Assembly (NCBI GenBank): GCA_937912045.1
Contig: CALDPI010000249.1
Location: 1-6,800, forward strand
Source of the DNA: an uncultured Clostridia bacterium
GTDB taxonomy: Bacteria; Bacillota; Clostridia; Oscillospirales; Acutalibacteraceae
Direction: 5' to 3'
DNA length: 6,800 nucleotides
The notes below the pieces were generated by a model. It worked only from the letters and a program-made list of their open reading frames with translations, searched no databases and had not been told where the DNA came from. Both the position numbers and the translations under genes were made by a program. Each line of letters starts with the position of its first letter. The stretch's first letter is position 1. Below are positions 1 to 6,309 of the stretch, piece by piece.

Positions 1-31
1 CCTTGATTTAGAGGCCGATGTAAAAGAATAA
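1..31 (+). CDS. C-terminal tail of an upstream gene (possibly divIVA)
   Basis: Only one forward frame is open from the left edge: it reads LDLEADVKE and ends at TAA (29-31). The other two forward frames hit TGA (4-6) and TAG (9-11). The stop lies 23 bases before the ileS start, which fits one transcription unit. The tail is acidic and charged. In many Firmicutes the gene directly before ileS is divIVA, a coiled-coil cell-division protein with a variable acidic C-terminus, so that is the likeliest identity by position. Nine residues cannot prove it. The reading of a gene end here is reasonable; the identity is inference. Confidence 0.4.
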   Translation, partial: LDLEADVKE

Positions 32-54
32 TTGACAGGAGAAACAAATCAGAA

Positions 55-2835
55 ATGGCCATCGATTATAATGCAACAATGAATCTGCCTAAAACCGATT
101 TTCCGATGCGTGCAGGACTTCCGCAGCGTGAACCGGAAATGATTAAAAAATGGCAGGATGAAGAACTTTATCAGAAACTTATGGAGAAGAACAAAGACCT
201 TCCTCTTTATGTTCTTCATGACGGTCCTCCTTATGCAAACGGAGATATCCATATGGGAACCGCACTTAATAAAGTTCTCAAAGACATTATCGTAAAATAT
301 AAAAACATGAGCGGCTTCAAAGCTCCTTATGTTCCCGGTTGGGATACCCACGGACTTCCCATCGAACTTAAAGCAATGAAAAAAGTCGGCGTTGAAAACA
401 TCAGCTCCACCATCGAACTCCGTAAAGTCTGCAAGGAATTTGCCGAATATTACGTTGACGTTCAGAGACGCCAGTTCATGCGCCTTGGTTCCATCGGTGA
501 TTATTTCAGACCTTATCTCACTTTCCAGCATAAACACGAAGCAACCCAGATTCGTATTTTCGGCGAAATGGCAAAGAAAGACTTCATCTACAAAGGTCTT
601 AAACCTGTTTACTGGTGCCCGGAGTGCGAAACCGCTCTTGCTGAAGCAGAGATTGAGTACGAGGAAGACACTTGCCATTCCATTTACGTAAAATTCAAAG
701 TTGACGATGACCAGGGCAAACTTGCTCCTCTCGGAACTGAACTTGACAAAACCTATTTCGTAATCTGGACCACAACCACCTGGACACTTCCCGGCAACGT
801 TGCAATCTGTGTCGGCCCCGATTATGAGTATGGCCTTTTCCGCGTGGGTGAGGAATATTACGTAATGGCAGAGGAGCTCGCAAAAGACACCTTTGCCGCA
901 GCAGAAATTGAAGATTATGAGCTTTTGGGCACCGTAAAGGGCGAAGAGCTCGAATATATGCGCGCACGCCACCCGTTTGTTGACAGAGAGTCGCTCGTGA
1001 TTGTTGGCGACCACGTAACACTTGAAAGCGGTACAGGCTGTGTTCATACCGCTCCCGGCTACGGTACCGACGACTTTGAGGTTTGCCGCAATTATGAGGA
1101 ATTGCCCATAGTCGTAACGGTTGACGCAAAGGGCGTGTTTACCGAAAACGCAGGTCAGTTCGCAGGTCTCACCACCGACGAGGCTAATAAGGAAATTGCA
1201 AAATGGCTCGATGCAAATGGCTATCTGTTTGCACTTAAGAAGATAATCCACCAGTATCCGCACTGCTGGCGCTGTAAGTCACCCATACTCTACCGCGCAA
1301 CAGAGCAGTGGTTCTGCTCCATTTCCGATTTTGTTGACGAGGCTGTAAAGGCTATCGAAACGGTAAAATGGGTTCCGTCCTGGGGCGAGGGCAGAATAAA
1401 GGGAATGGTGCGCGACCGCAGTGACTGGTGCATTTCGCGTCAGCGCGTCTGGGGCGTTCCGATTCCGATTTTCTACTGCAAGGATTGCGGAAAAGAGGTT
1501 ATAAACCCCGAAAGCATCAAAAAGGTTGCAGACATCTTCAGAAAAGAGGGTGCTAACGCCTGGTATACCCACACCGCAGAGGAGCTGCTGCCCGAGGGCA
1601 CGGTCTGCGAGTGCGGCTGCAAGGAATTCACGAAAGAAACCGATATTATGGACGTTTGGTTCGATTCGGGCTCTTCCCACGCCGCCGTTTTGGACACGCG
1701 CGACTATCTTGAATGTCCTGCAGACCTGTATTTAGAGGGTGCCGACCAGTACAGAGGTTGGTTCCAGTCCTCACTTCTCACCTCGGTTGCAACGCGCGGT
1801 GTAGCACCGTATAAAACGGTTGTAACACACGGCTGGGTTGTTGACGGCGAGGGCAAGAAAATGTCCAAGTCCATCGGTAACGTCATCATTCCTGACGACG
1901 TTGTAAAGCAGTACGGCGCAGACATTTTGCGTCTGTGGGTTGCCTCTTCGGATTATCACGCCGATATCCGCATCTCACCCGAAATTTTGAAGCAGCTTTC
2001 GGAAATTTACCGCAAAATCCGCAACACAGCACGCTTTATTTTGGGTTGCATTTCCGACTTTGACCCTAATGTGGATGCCGTTGGGGACGACTGCTTTGAA
2101 GAGATTGACCGCTTTGCCCTTTGCAAGCTCGATGAGCTTGTTGCAGAGTGTCGCAAGGCCTATGACAATTTCGAATATCATCTCATCTTCCACGCGATTC
2201 ACAACTTCTGCGTTCTGGATATGTCAAACTTCTATCTTGACGTTTTGAAGGATAGACTCTACGTTGACAAGGCAGACAGCGTAAGCCGCCGTGCCGCACA
2301 GACCGCAATGTATCGCATACTTGATACACTCACACGTCTGGTATCGCCCATTCTGGCATTCACAGCCGACGAAATCTGGCAGTTTATGCCGCACGATGCA
2401 TCCTGCGATACAAGAAACGTAATCTTTAACGATATGCCGTCCGCCAAGGGCACACAGGACGAGGCATTTATGGCTCGCTGGGCAAAAATCGTTGCACTGC
2501 GTGAGGACGTTAAAAAGGTGCTTGAAACCGCACGTGCCGAAAAGGTTATCGGTGCTTCGCTTGATGCCTCTGTCGAGCTTTATGCAGAGGGTGCAGATTA
2601 TGACTTCTTGGAAGAAGTTCTGCCCATGCTTAAGTCGGTGTTTATCGTATCAAACGTGACACTTAAAAACGGCAAGGGCGGCAGTTATACAGGCACAGAG
2701 GGCGTTGGCATTACCGCACTGCACGCCGAGGGCGAAAAGTGCGAGCGCTGCTGGTCCTATTCCGAAACTGTCGGTCAGGATGCCGAGCATAAAACACTCT
2801 GCGCACGCTGTGCCGCAGTTATCAAAAGCCTGTAA
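55..2835 (+). CDS. ileS: isoleucyl-tRNA synthetase
   Basis: This cytoplasmic class I synthetase joins isoleucine to tRNA-Ile and hydrolyses mischarged valine. The product is 926 residues, normal for the bacterial-type enzyme. Visible in order: GPPYANG (57-63) and the HIGH-type motif HMGT (66-69); the editing-domain threonine-rich stretch TTTTW (239-243) and GTGCVHTAPGYGTDD (326-340), with H331 and D340 at positions expected for editing; ISRQRVWG (460-467); KMSKS (602-606) for ATP binding; a C-terminal zinc site C896/C899 and C916/C919. All key residues are present. ATG 55 is chosen because MAIDYNATMNLPKTDFPMRA matches the usual family N-terminus. An AGGAG (37-41) lies 13 bases upstream, somewhat far. 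No T-box leader fits, since only 23 bases separate the start from the previous stop. Codon choice changes markedly inside the gene (see findings). Identification is certain. Confidence 0.98.
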   Translation: MAIDYNATMNLPKTDFPMRAGLPQREPEMIKKWQDEELYQKLMEKNKDLPLYVLHDGPPYANGDIHMGTALNKVLKDIIVKYKNMSGFKAPYVPGWDTHGLPIELKAMKKVGVENISSTIELRKVCKEFAEYYVDVQRRQFMRLGSIGDYFRPYLTFQHKHEATQIRIFGEMAKKDFIYKGLKPVYWCPECETALAEAEIEYEEDTCHSIYVKFKVDDDQGKLAPLGTELDKTYFVIWTTTTWTLPGNVAICVGPDYEYGLFRVGEEYYVMAEELAKDTFAAAEIEDYELLGTVKGEELEYMRARHPFVDRESLVIVGDHVTLESGTGCVHTAPGYGTDDFEVCRNYEELPIVVTVDAKGVFTENAGQFAGLTTDEANKEIAKWLDANGYLFALKKIIHQYPHCWRCKSPILYRATEQWFCSISDFVDEAVKAIETVKWVPSWGEGRIKGMVRDRSDWCISRQRVWGVPIPIFYCKDCGKEVINPESIKKVADIFRKEGANAWYTHTAEELLPEGTVCECGCKEFTKETDIMDVWFDSGSSHAAVLDTRDYLECPADLYLEGADQYRGWFQSSLLTSVATRGVAPYKTVVTHGWVVDGEGKKMSKSIGNVIIPDDVVKQYGADILRLWVASSDYHADIRISPEILKQLSEIYRKIRNTARFILGCISDFDPNVDAVGDDCFEEIDRFALCKLDELVAECRKAYDNFEYHLIFHAIHNFCVLDMSNFYLDVLKDRLYVDKADSVSRRAAQTAMYRILDTLTRLVSPILAFTADEIWQFMPHDASCDTRNVIFNDMPSAKGTQDEAFMARWAKIVALREDVKKVLETARAEKVIGASLDASVELYAEGADYDFLEEVLPMLKSVFIVSNVTLKNGKGGSYTGTEGVGITALHAEGEKCERCWSYSETVGQDAEHKTLCARCAAVIKSL

Positions 2836-2847
2836 AATCTAATTTTC

Positions 2848-2853
2848 GGAGGG
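2848..2853 (+). promoter_or_regulatory. Shine-Dalgarno site that sets the lspA TTG start
   Basis: GGAGGG lies 7 bases before TTG 2861. There is no ATG or GTG at a comparable distance in that frame, and the first hydrophobic segment of LspA begins right after the TTG, so this site decides the start. Confidence 0.8.
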
Positions 2854-2860
2854 TAAAGAA

Positions 2861-3358
2861 TTGTTATACATTCTTGCAATAATCGTGGCAGTTTTAATGC
2901 TTGCTGCCGACCAGCTCTCAAAATATTACGTCGTTGCAAATTTTGCCCTGGCAGAAACAAAGCCGGGAATCGACGGCTTGTTTGACTTCACCTACATTCA
3001 CAACAAGGGCGGCGCCTGGGGCTTTATGCAGGGCCACACCTGGATTTTGCTCTCACTCACGGCGGTTGCAATGCTTGTGTGCATTACCTTGCTCATAAAA
3101 TCAGGCAAGGAGCATAAGCTGCTATTCTTCGCAATCTGCCTTATTCTGAGCGGCGGACTCGGCAATATGATTGACCGAATCTTCCGCGGCGGAAACGTTG
3201 TTGATTTCATAAGACTTCAGTTTATCGAATTCCCGATATTCAACATCGCTGATTGCGCTGTTGTAATCGGCGCAGGCCTGCTCATTCTCCATCTTATTTT
3301 GGACTTTGTGTCGGCAAAGAAGGTAAACAGCATAGAAGCAAAGCAGAAGGCAGAATAA
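2861..3358 (+). CDS. lspA: lipoprotein signal peptidase (signal peptidase II)
   Basis: This integral membrane aspartic peptidase cleaves signal peptides from lipid-modified prolipoproteins after Lgt has acted. The product is 165 residues, the usual family length. Four hydrophobic segments are visible at about residues 1-16, 60-79, 86-104 and 131-150, matching the four-helix fold. Family motifs: DQLSK (17-21), the asparagine-glycine loop HNKGGAWGF (47-55), GNMIDR (101-106), VVDF with catalytic Asp115, and FNIAD with catalytic Asp131. The loop reads GGAW where GAAF is more usual, a mild variation. Translation starts at TTG, supported by a good ribosome site and by protein topology. The gene sits 25 bases after ileS, and its stop TAA shares one base with the rluD start, suggesting translational coupling. 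In B. subtilis lspA also lies between ileS and an rluD-type gene. Identification is very secure. Confidence 0.96.
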   Translation: MLYILAIIVAVLMLAADQLSKYYVVANFALAETKPGIDGLFDFTYIHNKGGAWGFMQGHTWILLSLTAVAMLVCITLLIKSGKEHKLLFFAICLILSGGLGNMIDRIFRGGNVVDFIRLQFIEFPIFNIADCAVVIGAGLLILHLILDFVSAKKVNSIEAKQKAE

Positions 3359-4284
3359 TGACCGAGCAGAGCTTCGTCTTTTCTGACGGTGAACAGGAAC
3401 GGCTGGACGTGTTTTTGAGCCGCACCGCCGACCTAACACGTTCCCGCGTGGCATCGCTTATCGCGGAGGGAAACGTCTTAGTCAACGGCAAAGCCGCGAG
3501 CAAAAATTACAAGCTCAAAACGGGCGACAACGTTTCGCTTGTGGTGCCTGAACCTGTCACACTCGAAACCAAGGCGGAAAATATTCCGCTCGATATCGTG
3601 TACGAGGATGACTGTATGCTTGTCGTCAATAAACCAAAGGATATGGTCGTACATCCCGCCGCAGGGAATCATGAGGGCACGCTTGTCAACGCCCTGCTGT
3701 ACCACTGCGGCGATAGCCTTTCGGGCATAAACGGTGTCACACGGCCCGGCATTTTGCACCGAATAGATAAGGATACCAGCGGTCTTTTAATGGTCGCAAA
3801 AAATGATAAAGCACATAATTTTTTGGCAGAGCAAATCAAAGACCACAGCTTCACGCGAGAGTATGAGGCGGTCGTGCACGGTAATCTTAAAAATGATAAG
3901 GGCGTTATAAACGCTCCTATCGGTCGCCACCCGATAAAGCGTAAGCAGATGGCGGTTACCGATAAAAACTCAAAGGACGCAACAACCGAGTACGAGGTAA
4001 TAGCGCGCTACGGTGCGTTCACCCACGTCCGTCTGCGTCTTCACACAGGCAGAACCCACCAGATTCGTGTCCATATGTCGCATATCGGTCACGCCGTCGC
4101 AGGCGACACTGTTTACGGCCCCAAAAAAGTTGCGGGCAAGGGAATACTTGAGGGACAGTGTCTTCACGCAAGACGTCTTGGCTTCGTTCACCCACTCACA
4201 CGCGAGTATATGGAGTTTTCAAGTCCGCTTCCTGACTACTTCTTGAGGTTTTTAAGCGAGGTAGAGAGGAACGGTAATCTTTGA
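3358..4284 (+). CDS. rluD: 23S rRNA pseudouridine synthase, RluA/RluD family
   Basis: The enzyme converts uridines to pseudouridine in large-subunit rRNA; RluD of E. coli modifies helix 69. The product is 308 residues, typical of the family. Residues about 13-62 form an S4-type RNA-binding domain (RLDVFLS, then SLIAEGNVLVNG). The catalytic domain follows: VVNKPKDMVVHP (89-100), then the signature HRIDKDTSGLL (134-144), in which Asp137 is the catalytic aspartate by comparison with RluA Asp64. RTHQIRVHM (232-240) and LHARRLGFVHP (269-279) are further RluA/RluD hallmarks. The frame is open upstream inside lspA to 3253, but ATG 3358 is chosen because AGAAGG (3345-3350) lies 7 bases before it and the S4 domain begins soon after. 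The start overlaps the lspA stop by one base. The exact target (RluD versus RluC or the YlyB-type paralogue) cannot be settled from sequence alone. It is the counterpart by position of B. subtilis ylyB. Confidence 0.93.
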   Translation: MTEQSFVFSDGEQERLDVFLSRTADLTRSRVASLIAEGNVLVNGKAASKNYKLKTGDNVSLVVPEPVTLETKAENIPLDIVYEDDCMLVVNKPKDMVVHPAAGNHEGTLVNALLYHCGDSLSGINGVTRPGILHRIDKDTSGLLMVAKNDKAHNFLAEQIKDHSFTREYEAVVHGNLKNDKGVINAPIGRHPIKRKQMAVTDKNSKDATTEYEVIARYGAFTHVRLRLHTGRTHQIRVHMSHIGHAVAGDTVYGPKKVAGKGILEGQCLHARRLGFVHPLTREYMEFSSPLPDYFLRFLSEVERNGNL

Positions 4285-4312
4285 CGCGGACTGCTTTTAA
4301 GCGACCTCTTAT

Positions 4313-4347
4313 GTTAAATTTTGTGTCCTGCAGCGTTAAATGTGGTG
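4313..4347 (+). repeat. two-copy direct repeat GTTAAATNNNGTG
   Basis: GTTAAATTTTGTG (4313-4325) and GTTAAATGTGGTG (4335-4347) match at 10 of 13 positions, with all differences in the three central bases. Their starts are 22 bases apart, about two turns of the DNA helix, so both copies would face the same side. That layout suits a pair of protein sites ahead of the transketolase genes. Chance is also possible in a gap this AT-rich. No regulator is identified. Confidence 0.35.
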
Positions 4348-4375
4348 CAGTTGACCAATTTAATTCAATACATAC

Positions 4376-4384
4376 AGGAAAGGA
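4376..4384 (+). promoter_or_regulatory. Shine-Dalgarno site that sets the start of the transketolase N-terminal gene
   Basis: AGGAAAGGA ends 10 bases before ATG 4395. It supports that ATG over the in-frame upstream TTG at 4281, whose extra 38 residues do not resemble transketolase. Confidence 0.7.
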
Positions 4385-4394
4385 AAAACAGCAA

Positions 4395-5231
4395 ATGAAC
4401 AAGGAAGAAATCAGGCAATTAAAAACCATCGCAACAAAAATAAGGATGGGAATTGTAGAGAGCGTATATAATGCTAAGTCGGGTCACCCCGGCGGCTCAC
4501 TTTCTGCAGCCGATATAATGGCATATCTTTATTTTAAGAAGATGAACGTTGACCCCAAAAATCCAAAGGCAGACTCAAGAGACCGCTTTGTACTCTCGAA
4601 AGGACATGCTGCTCCTGTGTTGTATTCAACCCTCGCAAACAGAGGCTTCTTTGATGTAGAATTGCTTAAAACCCTGCGTCACGTCGGCTCAATTCTGCAG
4701 GGACATCCCGATATGAAGAAAATCCCGGGTGTTGATATGTCCAGCGGCTCTCTCGGACAGGGAATATCCGCCGCAACGGGTATGGCACTTTCGGCTAAGC
4801 ACTTTGGAGAGAATTATAAGGTTTATACCCTGCTTGGCGACGGTGAAATACAGGAAGGTCAGGTTTGGGAGGCGGCAATGTTTGCTGCTCACAAAAAGCT
4901 TAACAACCTCACAGTAATCGTAGATAACAACAATCTTCAGATTGACGGCACGGTTGAGCAGGTCAACTCTCCTTATCCGATTGTTGAAAAGTTCCAGGCC
5001 TTCGGCTTTGAAACGGTAGAAATCGACGGTAACGACTTTGAAGAAATCGAAAACGCATTTGCAAAGGTCGGCACCTTTGATAAGCCCTATGCAATTATTG
5101 CAAAAACCGTAAAGGGTAAGGGCGTTTCGTTTATGGAAAACCAGGTTGGCTGGCACGGCTCTGCACCGAATGAGGAGCAGTATAACATTGCAATGGCAGA
5201 ATTATCTGACACACTTGCAGCCTTAAACTAA
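4395..5231 (+). CDS. transketolase, N-terminal (thiamine diphosphate-binding) subunit
   Basis: This is the first half of a split transketolase, which moves two-carbon ketol units between sugar phosphates in the non-oxidative pentose phosphate pathway, using thiamine diphosphate and a divalent metal. The product is 278 residues and covers only the pyrophosphate-binding domain, about 40 percent of a one-piece enzyme. Key motifs: SGHPGG (29-34), KGHAAP (69-74), MSSGSLGQG (115-123), the cofactor motif GDGEIQEG (148-155) through the NNN at 178-180, and WHG (253-255). ATG 4395 is preferred because the protein then starts with the usual family N-terminus and has a ribosome site. The stop lies 14 bases before the second half, so the two are surely co-expressed. 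In many Clostridia and archaea transketolase is split this way, so this is not a broken gene. It could be called tktN informally. Confidence 0.95.
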   Translation: MNKEEIRQLKTIATKIRMGIVESVYNAKSGHPGGSLSAADIMAYLYFKKMNVDPKNPKADSRDRFVLSKGHAAPVLYSTLANRGFFDVELLKTLRHVGSILQGHPDMKKIPGVDMSSGSLGQGISAATGMALSAKHFGENYKVYTLLGDGEIQEGQVWEAAMFAAHKKLNNLTVIVDNNNLQIDGTVEQVNSPYPIVEKFQAFGFETVEIDGNDFEEIENAFAKVGTFDKPYAIIAKTVKGKGVSFMENQVGWHGSAPNEEQYNIAMAELSDTLAALN

Positions 5232-5238
5232 GGAGGGG
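5231..5238 (+). promoter_or_regulatory. strong Shine-Dalgarno site of the transketolase C-terminal gene
   Basis: AGGAGGGG overlaps the last base of the preceding stop codon and lies 7 bases before ATG 5246. It is the strongest ribosome site in the window and would favour efficient reinitiation, which suits balanced production of the two subunits. Confidence 0.75.
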
Positions 5239-5245
5239 AAAGACA

Positions 5246-6190
5246 ATGGCAGACGTTAAAAAAATTGCAACAAGAGAATCGTTTGGTAACGTTCTTGTAG
5301 AGCTCGGTAATGAGCGTGATGATTTTGTAGTGCTGGATGCAGACCTTGCAGCCGCAACAAAAACAGGCACCTTTAAAAAGGCTTTTCCCGAAAGACATTA
5401 TGACTGCGGAATTGCAGAACAGAATATGGTAAGTATTGCCGCAGGTATTGCGACAACGGGCAAACGCGTTGTTTGCAGCAGCTTTGCAATGTTCGCGGCA
5501 GGCCGCGCATTCGAGCAGGTTCGCAACTCCATAGGCTATCCTCACCTTAACGTAATCATCGGGGCAACACACGCAGGCATCTCGGTTGGTGAGGACGGCG
5601 CAACACATCAGTGCTGTGAAGACCTTGCACTTATGCGTACAATCCCGGGTATGACTGTAATTAACCCGGCAGACGATACAGAGGCAAAGGCAGCCGTTCG
5701 CGCCGCTTTTGAGCATGACGGCCCTGTATACATCCGCTTCGGACGCCTTGCCGTTCCGGTAATTTTCCCTGACGATTATAAGTTCGTAATCGGCAAGGGA
5801 GTAGAGCTTAAGGAAGGCGCCGACGTTACTATAATCGCAACCGGCCTTATGGTTGGCGAAGCACTTGAGGCTTATGAGCTTCTCAAAAATGAGGGCATCA
5901 GTGCACGCATCGTTAATATGCCCACAATCAAGCCGATTGACCGCGATATCATCGCGAAGGCAGCACGCGAAACAGGCGCTATTGTAACCGCAGAGGAGCA
6001 CAATATTATCGGTGGCCTCGGCAGTGCCGTGGCAGAGGTTGTGGCAGAAGAATGCCCCGTTCCCGTTGTACGCGTTGGTGTAAACGACGTATTTGGTTAC
6101 TCGGGTCCTGCAAACACGCTTCTTGATGAATTCTCTCTCAGAGCGGCCGACCTTGCAAATGCCGCAAAAAAGGCAATTGCCAAAAAATAA
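5246..6190 (+). CDS. transketolase, C-terminal (pyrimidine-binding) subunit
   Basis: This is the second half of the split transketolase. The product is 314 residues. Residues about 5-170 form the pyrimidine-binding domain: the catalytic glutamate that activates thiamine diphosphate is E58 in GIAEQN (55-60), and GEDGATHQ (115-122) carries a conserved active-site histidine, H121. Residues about 190-314 form the regulatory-type transketolase C-domain, with TAEEHNIIGGLGS (248-260). The active site is built from both gene products, so this one should be inactive without the N-terminal subunit at 4395-5231. Similar domains occur in 1-deoxyxylulose-5-phosphate synthase and in E1 beta subunits of 2-oxoacid dehydrogenases, but the pairing with a transketolase N-half, and length and motifs, favour transketolase. 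A strong terminator follows 7 bases after the stop. It could be called tktC informally. Confidence 0.95.
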   Translation: MADVKKIATRESFGNVLVELGNERDDFVVLDADLAAATKTGTFKKAFPERHYDCGIAEQNMVSIAAGIATTGKRVVCSSFAMFAAGRAFEQVRNSIGYPHLNVIIGATHAGISVGEDGATHQCCEDLALMRTIPGMTVINPADDTEAKAAVRAAFEHDGPVYIRFGRLAVPVIFPDDYKFVIGKGVELKEGADVTIIATGLMVGEALEAYELLKNEGISARIVNMPTIKPIDRDIIAKAARETGAIVTAEEHNIIGGLGSAVAEVVAEECPVPVVRVGVNDVFGYSGPANTLLDEFSLRAADLANAAKKAIAKK

Positions 6191-6197
6191 TCAAATT

Positions 6198-6227
6198 AAA
6201 ATGCACCGCTTATGCGGTGCATTTTTT
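6198..6227 (+). terminator. intrinsic terminator after the transketolase genes
   Basis: A perfect 9-base stem, ATGCACCGC (6201-6209) with GCGGTGCAT (6214-6222), encloses a TTAT loop. It is extended by three A-T pairs and ends in a run of six T (6222-6227). It begins within 10 bases of the stop codon and separates the transketolase genes from recJ. A-rich sequence on the left could allow weak function on the other strand, but no gene approaches from that side. Confidence 0.93.
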
Positions 6228-6240
6228 ATGCCTGTTTTTC

Positions 6241-6269
6241 TTGAAATATTGTTATTGTAGTAGTATAAT
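6241..6269 (+). promoter_or_regulatory. sigma-A type promoter for recJ
   Basis: TTGAAA (6241-6246, five of six consensus bases) and a perfect TATAAT (6264-6269) are 17 bases apart, the ideal spacing. The start of transcription would fall near 6276, giving a leader of roughly 34 bases before recJ. It lies just downstream of a strong terminator, so recJ is probably transcribed independently of the transketolase genes. The surrounding 6241-6295 is strongly AT-rich. Confidence 0.8.
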
Positions 6270-6309
6270 AAAATAGAATATTTATATTTATAAAAGCGAG
6301 GTGAACACG

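Larger units (their letters stand above)
4285..4394 (+). other. 110-base intergenic gap before the transketolase genes
   Basis: This is the longest gap between genes except the one before recJ. The transketolase frame stays open through it from a TTG at 4281, but that extension has no family resemblance and is not taken as coding. I see no hairpin followed by a T-run, so rluD has no clear terminator and readthrough into the transketolase genes is possible. There is also no convincing sigma-A promoter: TTGACC (4351-4356) has only a poor TACAGG partner 16 bases downstream. The gap holds an imperfect tandem repeat, listed separately. Confidence 0.6.

Noticed and set aside
32..37. TTGACA as a -35 box for ileS
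   Set aside because: A -10 box at normal spacing would fall inside the ileS coding start, and none is there. It partly overlaps the ribosome site.
49..1263. A 404-codon open frame on the minus strand across ileS
   Set aside because: Its codons are the exact reverse complements of ileS codons. It stays open only because this part of ileS has no TTA, CTA or TCA codons, which would read as stops on the other strand. The first TCA (1279) ends it. There is no plausible protein and ileS is unmistakable.
3253..3357. Upstream extension of the rluD frame inside lspA
   Set aside because: The extra 35 residues are an out-of-frame reading of lspA, and ATG 3358 has its own ribosome site.
4328..4350. CTGCA/TGCAG inverted repeat as a terminator of rluD
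   Set aside because: The stem has only five pairs around a 13-base loop and no T-run follows.
5228..6001. A 257-codon open frame on the minus strand across the transketolase C-gene
   Set aside because: It is in the same codon-phase mirror as the real gene and results from avoidance of TTA, CTA and TCA. No domain is recognisable.
4395..6190. Transketolase as a frameshifted or broken single gene
   Set aside because: Each half has its own start, stop and strong ribosome site, and the halves correspond to natural domain limits, as in known split transketolases.
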